Source of the DNA: CAYTNY01 sp964439215
GTDB lineage: Bacteria; Oederibacteriota; PGYV01; CAYTNY01
Length of the DNA stretch: 11,628 nt
Direction: 5' to 3'
NCBI GenBank assembly: GCA_964439215.1
Contig: CAYTNY010000071.1
Span: 1-11,628, forward strand
Shown piece after piece: positions 5,775 through 11,628 of this stretch (position 1 is the first letter of the stretch; each line of letters begins with the position of its first letter). Made by a program: the position numbers and the translations under genes. Under the pieces are notes generated by a model. It saw only the letters and a list, made by a program, of their open reading frames with translations, did no database searches and was not told where the DNA came from.

Positions 5775-6467
5775 ATGAAAAAAATTATTTTAATGGCGGC
5801 TGCGGTGTTTTTATTTGCTGCGGGCGCGGTGAATGCTCAGGAAATAGCAAAAGTAAACGGTAAAAAAATAACAGTGAAAGATTTTGAAAAATATATTGAA
5901 AATATGCCGCCGCAGTATAAGGACAGAGTACAGGAACCCGAAGTAAAAATGGGTGTTCTTGAAAATCTTATTGTAGGCGAGCTTTTGATGCAGAAAGCAA
6001 AAAAAGAGAACCTATTGGAAAAATCAGATGTTAAGAAAAAAGTTAAAGAACGGAGCGGTGAAATAAAAAAAGAAGCGGATACACAGATAGGCATGCTGGA
6101 AAAATACGGCGGTGAAGTGGAAGGCGAAGAAAACGGGGATGAAATAAAAAAACAGATTAAAGAAAGAATAAATCTGTTTAATAAACAAAAGAAGAATTCT
6201 GATGAAATTGCAAAAAATGAAGTTGTAATAAAGCAAATGCTGGAAAACAGAAAATTTAAGGACATAAAAGTTTCGAACGAAGAAATAAAGAAACAATACG
6301 ATGGATATAAAAACCAGGCAACACAGGCAAATTCCGAGGCTCAAGTTCCTAAATTTGATGAAATTAAAGAAGATTTAAGGGTTTCGCTGGCAAGGCAAAA
6401 ATGGCTGAACAAACTTAAAGAAAACGCTGACATTTCTATTGATGAAAATTTTGTTTCAAAAAAATAA
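5775..6467 (+). CDS. Secreted SurA/PrsA-like chaperone without a parvulin domain
   Basis: 230 residues. Residues 1-21 form a Sec signal peptide (MKK, hydrophobic core, VNA cleavage before QE), with no lipobox Cys, so the product is soluble and exported. Residues 23-80 show the SurA_N pattern: IAKVNGKKITVKDFEKYIENMP, then a helix pair ending VLENLIVGELLMQKAKKENL. The middle is a highly charged, Lys/Glu-rich helical stretch. VSNEEIKKQYDGY (166-178) is the helix that normally leads into the parvulin domain, and FDEIKEDLRVSLARQKWLNKL (194-214) is the helix that normally follows it. Only about 15 residues separate them where a parvulin domain would need about 90. It would thus bind unfolded envelope proteins without isomerase activity. 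RBS GGAGG is well placed. Confidence 0.85.
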   Translation: MKKIILMAAAVFLFAAGAVNAQEIAKVNGKKITVKDFEKYIENMPPQYKDRVQEPEVKMGVLENLIVGELLMQKAKKENLLEKSDVKKKVKERSGEIKKEADTQIGMLEKYGGEVEGEENGDEIKKQIKERINLFNKQKKNSDEIAKNEVVIKQMLENRKFKDIKVSNEEIKKQYDGYKNQATQANSEAQVPKFDEIKEDLRVSLARQKWLNKLKENADISIDENFVSKK

Positions 6468-6567
6468 AATGTTTTTTAAGACGGCAGTTTAACAGAAAAA
6501 CGATTAATCTAAACACAATGTTGTATATTTTTTCGGTGTGATGATAGGGATATCCGATTATACTGAA

Positions 6568-6609
6568 ACCAAAACCCGGGAGGCCTTATGTACCCTCCCG
6601 GGTTTTGGT
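6568..6609. terminator. Strong hairpin terminator, probably bidirectional
   Basis: Perfect 16-base arms (6568-6583 and 6594-6609; ACCAAAACCCGGGAGG and its complement) flank a 10-base loop. The stem has a GC core with AAAA on the left and TTTT on the right, the symmetric form of a terminator that works in both directions. It lies 100 bases after the SurA-like gene and closes that transcript before the next promoter. Confidence 0.8.
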
Positions 6610-6709
6610 AATTAATTATTTATGTAATCATATTTTTTTAGAAAAAAGTTTTTGCAGGGGAAGCCGAGGCCCTATGCGTTCTTCCGCAGCGTCTTAATGT
6701 AAACACCTG

Positions 6710-6733
6710 ATAAAACCAATTGCGGGGTTTTAT
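6710..6733. terminator. Small hairpin before the GHKL operon
   Basis: Arms ATAAAACC (6710-6717) and GGTTTTAT (6726-6733) with an 8-base loop. It lies between the strong terminator and the promoter at 6744. It could be a weak extra terminator or part of promoter control. Besides this hairpin and the terminator, I see nothing in 6468-6743. Confidence 0.35.
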
Positions 6734-6743
6734 TGAAAAACAA

Positions 6744-6772
6744 TTGACAAAGTCTTTTTTCACCTGCATATC
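6744..6772 (+). promoter_or_regulatory. Possible promoter of the GHKL ATPase operon
   Basis: A perfect TTGACA (6744-6749) is followed after 17 bases by CATATC (6767-6772), only three of six -10 bases. A better TATA-like stretch at about 6778-6785 is too far away. Transcription of the 6809 ORF must start hereabouts, but the exact -10 is uncertain. Confidence 0.35.
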
Positions 6773-6808
6773 GCTGTTATATAAAAGTAATCAAAAAGGA
6801 TAACTATT

Positions 6809-6922
6809 ATGGAACAGCAAATAATCAATAAAATTGCCCGTCAAAGAGGAATAAGCCCCGGCGCTGTTTTCCGCGGATTTTTTGTTGATTTACATAAAAA
6901 ATATGACATAATAAGTTTATGA
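6809..6922 (+). CDS. 37-residue ORF coupled to the GHKL ATPase gene
   Basis: Product: 37 residues starting MEQQIINKIARQRG and ending KKYDIISL. It has AAGGA eight bases before its ATG and a stop that overlaps the next gene's ATG (ATGA at 6919-6922). The downstream ATG has no Shine-Dalgarno of its own, so its translation should depend on ribosomes arriving from this ORF. The peptide is basic with amphipathic helical potential and resembles no family I know. Options are a leader peptide used only for coupling, or a small partner protein of the ATPase. Length alone cannot prove it is a gene; the RBS plus overlap make it likely to be translated. Confidence 0.6.
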   Translation: MEQQIINKIARQRGISPGAVFRGFFVDLHKKYDIISL

Positions 6923-8373
6923 ATAAAATAAATGTTACGGTAAACAAATCACATCTCATAACTATAGGCGAGCGGCTTTATACCGAAAACCTGGAGCTTC
7001 TGCGCGAGCTTATAAACAACGGCTATGACGCTGATGCCACGGAAGTCCGTGTCTCTATAAACAAGGATGAGCTTATTATAAGGGACAACGGATGCGGTAT
7101 GGATGAAGAGGGTCTGAAGCAGTATTTCAACATAGGGTCGCAGTTCAAAAAAACAAATCCCGTAAGCCCGAAGTTCAAAAGAACAAGAATAGGCGAGTTC
7201 GGCATAGGCAAATTTTCCGTGCTTTCAAACACTGATTATTTTGAAATGAGCACGAAAAGAGACGGTTTTGCCGGGAAAATAGTATTCAATAAAGAAGAAT
7301 GGGAAAAAACCCAGGATGACTGGGCGCTGCCGTTTGAGAAAAGAGAGCCGGATCAAAATGAGCCTGACGGCACAGTCATAATACTGCGCGGCTTAAAGCG
7401 CGAATTTGATATCACAGCGGTGGAAAACCGCCTGATTGAAACCCTGCCGTTAAAAGCTCCGGATTTCAAGGTATTCTTAAACGAAAAAGAGCTTGTGCCG
7501 CGCTCAATGACAGGAAGAACAATGCCTTTTCTTGAAGGCACTGACTTCGGCATAGTCCACGGCGAAATAATAATAGTTCCCTCGTCGCGGGCTGACGCGT
7601 CGGAATCAGGCATACTTGTGCGCTCCAAGCACGTCGCAGTCAAGCGGATGTCATTCGGCCTGACGCCTTCCCAGCTGATAAGAATAACCGGCGAGGTAAA
7701 TGCCGATTTTTTAAAACTTACTTCGGACAGAAATGATATTATGCGGGACACCCCTGAATTTGACGCTTTTAAGTCTGTTATGGACAGGATAATAAAACAG
7801 GTGGTTGATGAACTTGATTCTGAGTCGGACAAGAAAGAGAACTCAAGAATAAAAAAAGCAATGAAGGACGTAACCGCGAAAATAGAATCCGCGCTTATGA
7901 AAAATACGGACTGGTGCCCGCCCGGACTTTTGCCTATCGCGGGCGGTGAAGGAGCGGGCGGAGCCGGCGCCGCGGCCGCTGAAAAAGAAAAAGACGGAGA
8001 AAAAAAGCAGAAAGAAAGCAAAGATAAGGAAAAGCCAAAAAAGAAAAAAAAGAAACGCAAGCCAAAACTGCGGCAGCTTACATCAAGCGCGATGGTGAAA
8101 AAGATGAAAATAGGGCAGATGAACCTTGCGCTTGTACTTGATCATTTCGGCGCTGACGGCCCGGAGTCATTTCTGGAAAACAGCATAATATACATAAACA
8201 GGGACCACCCCTTATACCAGCGGGAATCCGGAAACAAGGACAGGCACATAATAAATATAGGCAGGCTCATATGCCAGGAAATATCCATTATGAGCACCCC
8301 CCGCAACCCCCGCCACGCCTACGACCGCCAGTCAAAACTTCTGAAAGACGCGTTTACGGAAAAAAACAACTGA
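6919..8373 (+). CDS. GHKL (HSP90/MORC-like) ATPase with lysine-rich linker
   Basis: 484 residues. The N-terminal ATPase shows the Bergerat-fold boxes: N-box ELLRELINNGYDADAT (26-41) with catalytic Glu30 and Mg-binding Asn, G1 DNGCGMD (56-62), G2 IGEFGIGKFSVL (91-102) and GTVI (151-154). A transducer-like middle follows to about 330 with SDRNDIM (269-275), as in HSP90, MutL and MORC proteins, where ATP binding closes a dimer. Residues 341-383 are a low-complexity linker: Gly/Ala-rich, then strongly basic with a run of lysines. A C-terminal domain (384-484) has IYINRDHPLY (424-433). It is too short and differently ended to be HtpG, and it lacks a histidine-kinase phosphoacceptor region. The substrate is unknown; stand-alone GHKL ATPases occur in restriction and other defence loci, so a defence role is a guess. 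Confidence 0.88.
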   Translation: MNKINVTVNKSHLITIGERLYTENLELLRELINNGYDADATEVRVSINKDELIIRDNGCGMDEEGLKQYFNIGSQFKKTNPVSPKFKRTRIGEFGIGKFSVLSNTDYFEMSTKRDGFAGKIVFNKEEWEKTQDDWALPFEKREPDQNEPDGTVIILRGLKREFDITAVENRLIETLPLKAPDFKVFLNEKELVPRSMTGRTMPFLEGTDFGIVHGEIIIVPSSRADASESGILVRSKHVAVKRMSFGLTPSQLIRITGEVNADFLKLTSDRNDIMRDTPEFDAFKSVMDRIIKQVVDELDSESDKKENSRIKKAMKDVTAKIESALMKNTDWCPPGLLPIAGGEGAGGAGAAAAEKEKDGEKKQKESKDKEKPKKKKKKRKPKLRQLTSSAMVKKMKIGQMNLALVLDHFGADGPESFLENSIIYINRDHPLYQRESGNKDRHIINIGRLICQEISIMSTPRNPRHAYDRQSKLLKDAFTEKNN

Positions 8374-8423
8374 ACCGCTGCGGCAAACCGCGAAATATTT
8401 AATTTTATATAGAGGGGTGAAAT

Positions 8424-8765
8424 ATGAAAGAGATTAAATACACCGGGGATGGAAAGACCAAAGAAACAGCAATTTATTTTCTGAACGCAAGACACGCACA
8501 GGATGAAAATATGTTTGAAAGCGAGTATCTGGAAGCCCATCAGATTAAATTTACTCCGCTTGATGATGAAACCAGCGAGTTTCACGGCTCCTGCGAACCG
8601 GACATAAGACACGAGGAAATATTTGAACCGGTTGAAAGCCCAACAGAAGGAATTCTGTATGTCAGGTATTTTACAACTGAGGGCGATTTGTGGTTTAAGT
8701 TTGACAGGGGTGATATTGAAGATACCGGGGAATATTTGAAATGGCTGGAGGAAAACGGATTATAA
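8424..8765 (+). CDS. Small acidic protein of unknown function
   Basis: 113 residues, rich in Asp and Glu, with no signal peptide or membrane helix. The start MKEIKYTGDGKTKETAIYFLNA looks like the opening strand-turn-helix of small uncharacterised proteins with a G-x-G-x-x-x-ETAI pattern, and the middle has LYVRYFTTEGDLWFKFD, a probable beta hairpin. I do not recognise the family. RBS GAGGGG lies six bases before ATG 8424. It begins 50 bp after the GHKL ATPase stop and may be co-transcribed. An acidic partner for the basic linker of the ATPase is a tempting idea without direct support. Confidence 0.8.
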   Translation: MKEIKYTGDGKTKETAIYFLNARHAQDENMFESEYLEAHQIKFTPLDDETSEFHGSCEPDIRHEEIFEPVESPTEGILYVRYFTTEGDLWFKFDRGDIEDTGEYLKWLEENGL

Positions 8766-8789
8766 TTTCAAATCCAGGGTAGATGTTTT

Positions 8790-8889
8790 TGTAGGAATTA
8801 CTTCTGCGCAACTGCCGCTTGTTCCTACACAAAACACAAAATTATATATGCATATAAAAAAGCCCCGACAAAATTACATATATATGTAA
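8790..8889. other. Intergenic hairpin and two AT palindromes
   Basis: Three symmetric elements precede the NUDIX operon: a stem of TGTAGGAA (8790-8797) with TTCCTACA (8822-8829) and a 24-base loop, TATATGCATATA (8845-8856), and the 16-base perfect palindrome TTACATATATATGTAA (8874-8889). The hairpin lacks a T tract on either strand, so it is not a clear terminator. The palindromes could be operators. The rest of 8766-9006 is featureless apart from the promoter. Confidence 0.45.
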
Positions 8890-8966
8890 AAATGTCATTG
8901 CTGTGGTTTGTTTTTGTAGTGGCAATTCGGAGATTGTTTTGGAATGATAAATAGTTTTTGGCATCT

Positions 8967-8995
8967 TTGTATAGCCTCTCAAAATATTCTATGAT
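8967..8995 (+). promoter_or_regulatory. Possible promoter giving a leaderless NUDIX mRNA
   Basis: TATGAT at 8990-8995 (five of six -10 bases) has TTGTAT (8967-8972) 17 bases upstream. Transcription would start near 9002, about five bases before ATG 9007, where no Shine-Dalgarno is present. The combination suggests leaderless translation. The weak -35 keeps this uncertain. Confidence 0.4.
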
Positions 8996-9006
8996 AAAAT
9001 AAAATT

Positions 9007-9405
9007 ATGAAAATTATAAAAGTTTTGGGAGTTGTTTTGGAATCAGGCGGTAAAATTCTATTAGCTAAACGCAATCTTGATATATCTATGCCTGGCCTCT
9101 GGGAGTTTCCGGGTGGGAAGTTGAAAGAGGGTGAAACGGATGAGGCTTGTTTGATGCGTGAAATCAAAGAAGAGATGAACGTGGATATCCGTGTTAAAGA
9201 GTTTTTTGCGGGTAATGTTTATAAATATGAGGATGAGACAATAGAACTGATAACATATAAAGCGGAATTAATGAATGATGATTTTCGGCTTACCGATCAT
9301 TCAGAAATAGCCTGGGTGGAAAGAGGGGATCTGCTCAAGTATGACTTAGCACCTGCAGATATTCCGATTGCGGAGAAGCTTGCGAAGGAGAATGCAACGT
9401 TATGA
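9007..9405 (+). CDS. NUDIX hydrolase, MutT-like
   Basis: 132 residues, the normal size of a single-domain MutT. The Nudix box spans residues 37-59: G37, E43, R51-E52-I53-K54-E55-E56, then M-N-V, so the late conserved Gly is Asn (N58) while all metal-binding Glu and the Arg are kept. LWEFPGGK (31-38) before it is typical of MutT/CTP-pyrophosphohydrolase types that cleave nucleoside triphosphates to monophosphates. The substrate (oxidised dGTP, other NTPs or a signal nucleotide) cannot be read from sequence. No Shine-Dalgarno precedes ATG 9007. The stop overlaps the start of the helicase gene (ATGA at 9402-9405), so both proteins are made together. Confidence 0.92.
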   Translation: MKIIKVLGVVLESGGKILLAKRNLDISMPGLWEFPGGKLKEGETDEACLMREIKEEMNVDIRVKEFFAGNVYKYEDETIELITYKAELMNDDFRLTDHSEIAWVERGDLLKYDLAPADIPIAEKLAKENATL

Positions 9406-11378
9406 ATCGCGCTTATTATGATGCTACAATTCAAGATTTTTTATCTGAAAATATTGAATCTATAATTGGTAAATTAGCAATGAAATCAGAATTTGCTGAT
9501 TTGCAGACACAGAAGAAAACCTGGGAAAATCAAATAATACTATTGAAAGAAAAATTATCAGGTTATTCAGGCAAAATTTATTTTGAATTCTCAATTCCTC
9601 GAATGGGAAGGCGTGTTGATGTAATTCTTCTTATAAAAGGTGTTCTTTTTGTGTTGGAATTCAAAATCGGATATAAAGAGTATGCATTGCCTGATATGGA
9701 TCAAGTTGTTGATTACGCACTTGACCTTAAAAATTTTCATGAAACCAGTCATGATAGTTTTATCGCGCCAATCTTAATAGCAACGGATGCAAAATATAAA
9801 GACATTGCAGTTGCTATGACACCACAAGATGATAAATTATTAATTCCAATTAAATCAAATGGAAAAAACCTATCTGAGATAATTGAGAATGTTATCGTTT
9901 TTTCTGATACCTTAGATATCGATAGTGTCAAATGGGAATCAGGTTCTTACCATCCGACTCCAACAATTGTAGAGGCTGCTATGGCACTTTATGGAGGGCA
10001 TAATGTACAAGAAATTTCCCGCAGTGATGCAGGTGAAATGAATCTCAGTGTTACTTCTAAGGCAGTAGGGGATATCATTAAAAAAGCGCGAGAAAATAAT
10101 GAAAAGGCTATTTGCTTTGTTACTGGAGTACCTGGAGCAGGTAAAACATTAGTGGGTCTTGATGTGGCTATAAAACATATTAATAAAGAAAGTGAGCTTT
10201 ATAGTGTGTTTCTTTCTGGGAACGGACCATTGGTGAAAGTACTTCGCGCTGCTTTAGCTTATGATAAACGTGATCGTGAAAAGATAGCAGGTCGCAAAAT
10301 AAATTTAAAGGCTGCAATGAGTGAAGTTCAGATGTTTATTCAAAATGTACACCATTTTAGGGATGATAGTATAGCAGAGCCTAACAAACCTCCAATAGAG
10401 CATGTGGCACTATTCGATGAAGCTCAACGAGCTTGGAATTTACAGCAAACTACTAATTTTATGCGGAGAAAAAAGAATATTTCTAATTTTAAGAAGTCAG
10501 AACCAGAATTTTTAATATCATGTCTTGATCGGCATAAGGATTGGGCTGTAGTTGTTTGTCTTGTAGGTGGTGGACAGGAAATTAATACTGGTGAGGCAGG
10601 TATAAGTGAATGGATTGATTCTTTAAATCGATCGTTTCCTGATTGGCATATTTATATATCTCCGAATATTCGCGATTCTGAATACGCCGCAGGTGAAGTG
10701 TTAGAAAAGATAAAGAATAGACAAAATGTGATAACTAACAAAGATTTACATTTGTCAGTGTCAATGAGGTCGTTTAGGGCGGAAAATGTATCATTATTTG
10801 TTAAACGATTATTGGATTTGGATGTTGAAGGCGCAAAAAAAACTTATAAAGAACTTTTAGATAAATATCCAATAGTTTTGACCAGAGACTTGGAAAAAGC
10901 CAAAACTTGGCTAAAAAAACAAGCCCGAGGATCAGAAAGATATGGGATTATAGTATCTTCGGCTGCGGAACGTCTGAAACCACATGCTATAGATGTAAGA
11001 GTTGATATAGATCCAGTTCATTGGTTTTTGAAAGGAAAAAATGATGTCAGATCTTCTTATTATTTAGAAGATGTAGCCACAGAATTTCATGTTCAAGGAT
11101 TAGAGCTTGATTGGGCGTGTGTTACATGGGATGCTGATTTTAGATATACAAAAGATGGTTGGGACAATTGGTCGTTTAGAGGCGATAAGTGGCAGCGGAT
11201 TATTAAAGCAGAAAGAAAACTTTATCAAAAAAATGCTTATCGTGTTTTGCTTACTCGTGCGCGGCAAGGGATGGTTATAGTTGTTCCTGAAGGTAGCAAA
11301 ACAGATTATACTCGTTTGGAAGAATACTATGACAGTATATATAAATATCTTGAAAATATTGGTATTGAAAAAATATAA
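9402..11378 (+). CDS. PD-(D/E)XK nuclease-DUF2075 helicase fusion
   Basis: 658 residues. The N-terminal region (about 55-130) shows a nuclease-like core: E62, RRVDVILLI with D73, and VLEFKIG with E86 and K88, the PD-(D/E)XK pattern. The DUF2075 (Schlafen group 3-like, SF1-type) helicase follows: Walker A GVPGAGKT (242-249), Walker B FDEAQ (338-342), VGGGQEIN (388-395, motif III-like), EFHVQGLELDW (561-571, motif V-like) and YRVLLTRARQG (613-623, motif VI with the arginine finger). All ATPase motifs are intact. The protein should hydrolyse ATP to move on nucleic acid and may cut it. RBS AAGGAG lies 11 bases upstream, inside the NUDIX gene. AT-rich codon use compared with 1-2.5 kb suggests horizontal transfer. 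DUF2075 proteins occur in phage-defence neighbourhoods, but no specific system is identified. Confidence 0.92.
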   Translation: MNRAYYDATIQDFLSENIESIIGKLAMKSEFADLQTQKKTWENQIILLKEKLSGYSGKIYFEFSIPRMGRRVDVILLIKGVLFVLEFKIGYKEYALPDMDQVVDYALDLKNFHETSHDSFIAPILIATDAKYKDIAVAMTPQDDKLLIPIKSNGKNLSEIIENVIVFSDTLDIDSVKWESGSYHPTPTIVEAAMALYGGHNVQEISRSDAGEMNLSVTSKAVGDIIKKARENNEKAICFVTGVPGAGKTLVGLDVAIKHINKESELYSVFLSGNGPLVKVLRAALAYDKRDREKIAGRKINLKAAMSEVQMFIQNVHHFRDDSIAEPNKPPIEHVALFDEAQRAWNLQQTTNFMRRKKNISNFKKSEPEFLISCLDRHKDWAVVVCLVGGGQEINTGEAGISEWIDSLNRSFPDWHIYISPNIRDSEYAAGEVLEKIKNRQNVITNKDLHLSVSMRSFRAENVSLFVKRLLDLDVEGAKKTYKELLDKYPIVLTRDLEKAKTWLKKQARGSERYGIIVSSAAERLKPHAIDVRVDIDPVHWFLKGKNDVRSSYYLEDVATEFHVQGLELDWACVTWDADFRYTKDGWDNWSFRGDKWQRIIKAERKLYQKNAYRVLLTRARQGMVIVVPEGSKTDYTRLEEYYDSIYKYLENIGIEKI

Positions 11379-11532
11379 TTGTTATAAAACTGTTGAACTT
11401 ATTCCAGAAATAGTATCACTCGAAAGTAGAAAATGGTGTGTTGAAAATATAATATCAGGATGTTAAAAAAATAAATAAAGTGTTAGATCTTTAGTCTTTG
11501 TTAAAAAATCCTTCTGATAAACGGTTCGCGGG

Positions 11533-11575
11533 TAAAAAGTGTAAGATGAATTGCATAAAAAGTGTAAGATGAATT
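11533..11575. repeat. Tandem 20-bp direct repeat, possible IS end
   Basis: TAAAAAGTGTAAGATGAATT occurs at 11533-11552 and again at 11556-11575, perfectly conserved, with three bases between (period 23, about two helical turns). Repeated transposase-binding sites of about this size near the ends are typical of IS21-type elements, and a strong outward-reading promoter follows. No transposase is visible before the window ends, so the IS reading is a guess. The stretch 11379-11532 contains nothing I can support. Confidence 0.55.
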
Positions 11576-11589
11576 CCAACGGTTTTTGT

Positions 11590-11618
11590 TTGACAGAAAT
11601 CGCAGCCTGTTGTATATA
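11590..11618 (+). promoter_or_regulatory. Near-consensus promoter reading out of the window
   Basis: Perfect TTGACA (11590-11595), 17 bases, then TATATA (11613-11618, five of six). It starts 15 bases after the tandem repeat, so the repeat could be its operator or the element's terminus. The gene it drives lies beyond position 11628. Confidence 0.6.
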
Positions 11619-11628
11619 TATTTCAATT

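Noticed and set aside
7353..8060. Reverse-strand ORF of 235 residues, very rich in Phe and Ser
   Set aside because: It is the complement of the GHKL ATPase gene, including its lysine-rich linker, which reads as Phe runs. There is no RBS or domain, and the forward frame has clear motifs.
6919..8373. HtpG (canonical HSP90) or a histidine kinase
   Set aside because: At 484 residues with a Gly/Ala/Lys linker and unrelated C-terminus it lacks the HtpG middle and C-terminal domains, and no H-box precedes the ATPase domain.
11281..11466. 61-codon forward ORF at the end of the helicase gene
   Set aside because: Two thirds overlap the helicase in another frame with no RBS. The part beyond 11378 has no recognisable domain, and the helicase has a natural C-terminus, so it is not a frameshifted tail.

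Overview
The window looks like a piece of chromosome from an uncultivated, moderately low-GC bacterium. Evidence for a bacterium: Shine-Dalgarno-led genes, ATGA-type overlaps, sigma70-like promoters, a bacterial SUI1 protein, a secreted SurA-like protein, and intergenic spacers full of short C/G-block and heptamer repeats. I cannot name the phylum. ATA, AAA and AGG codons are common. By eye, sampled lines of the 1.6-2.5 kb gene are about half or more G+C, while 9.0-11.4 kb is clearly AT-richer, so the window is mosaic.

Layout. (1) 1-463: the 5' end of a leftward DUF2784-type small membrane protein, its promoter, then a repeat-rich spacer (14-bp tandem repeat, inverted pair of C/G-block repeats, heptamer repeat). 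(2) 464-2537: a two-TM coiled-coil protein of unknown function, then an SUI1/YciH-like protein overlapping a TIGR01777-type NAD(P)-dependent epimerase. This part looks like ordinary host chromosome. (3) 2497-5449: a hipB-hipA toxin-antitoxin pair and a pRiA4b ORF-3 family gene, bracketed by two direct copies of a 112-bp sequence that differ at one base. The left copy contains the last 12 codons and stop of the epimerase gene; the right copy is an orphan duplicate of that gene tail. This is the geometry left when a cassette inserts into the 3' end of a gene and regenerates it. No recombinase lies inside. (4) 5490-6609: a near-consensus promoter, a leader of about 250 nt, a SurA-like secreted chaperone lacking the parvulin domain, and a strong hairpin terminator. 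(5) 6744-8765: a 37-codon ORF translationally coupled to a GHKL/HSP90-like ATPase with a lysine-rich linker, then a small acidic protein. (6) 9007-11378: an apparently leaderless NUDIX hydrolase overlapping a nuclease-helicase (PD-(D/E)XK plus DUF2075 helicase), AT-rich and probably transferred. (7) 11533-11618: a tandem 20-bp repeat and a near-consensus promoter reading out of the window, possibly the edge of an insertion sequence.

How it fits together: from 2.5 kb rightward the window reads as an accessory island holding a toxin-antitoxin cassette with possible attachment-like repeats, a GHKL ATPase operon and a NUDIX/nuclease-helicase operon. The last two have architectures typical of conflict or defence loci, but a defence role is inference. 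The best candidates for something undescribed are the repeat-bounded hipBA-pRiA4b cassette and the NUDIX + nuclease-helicase pair.
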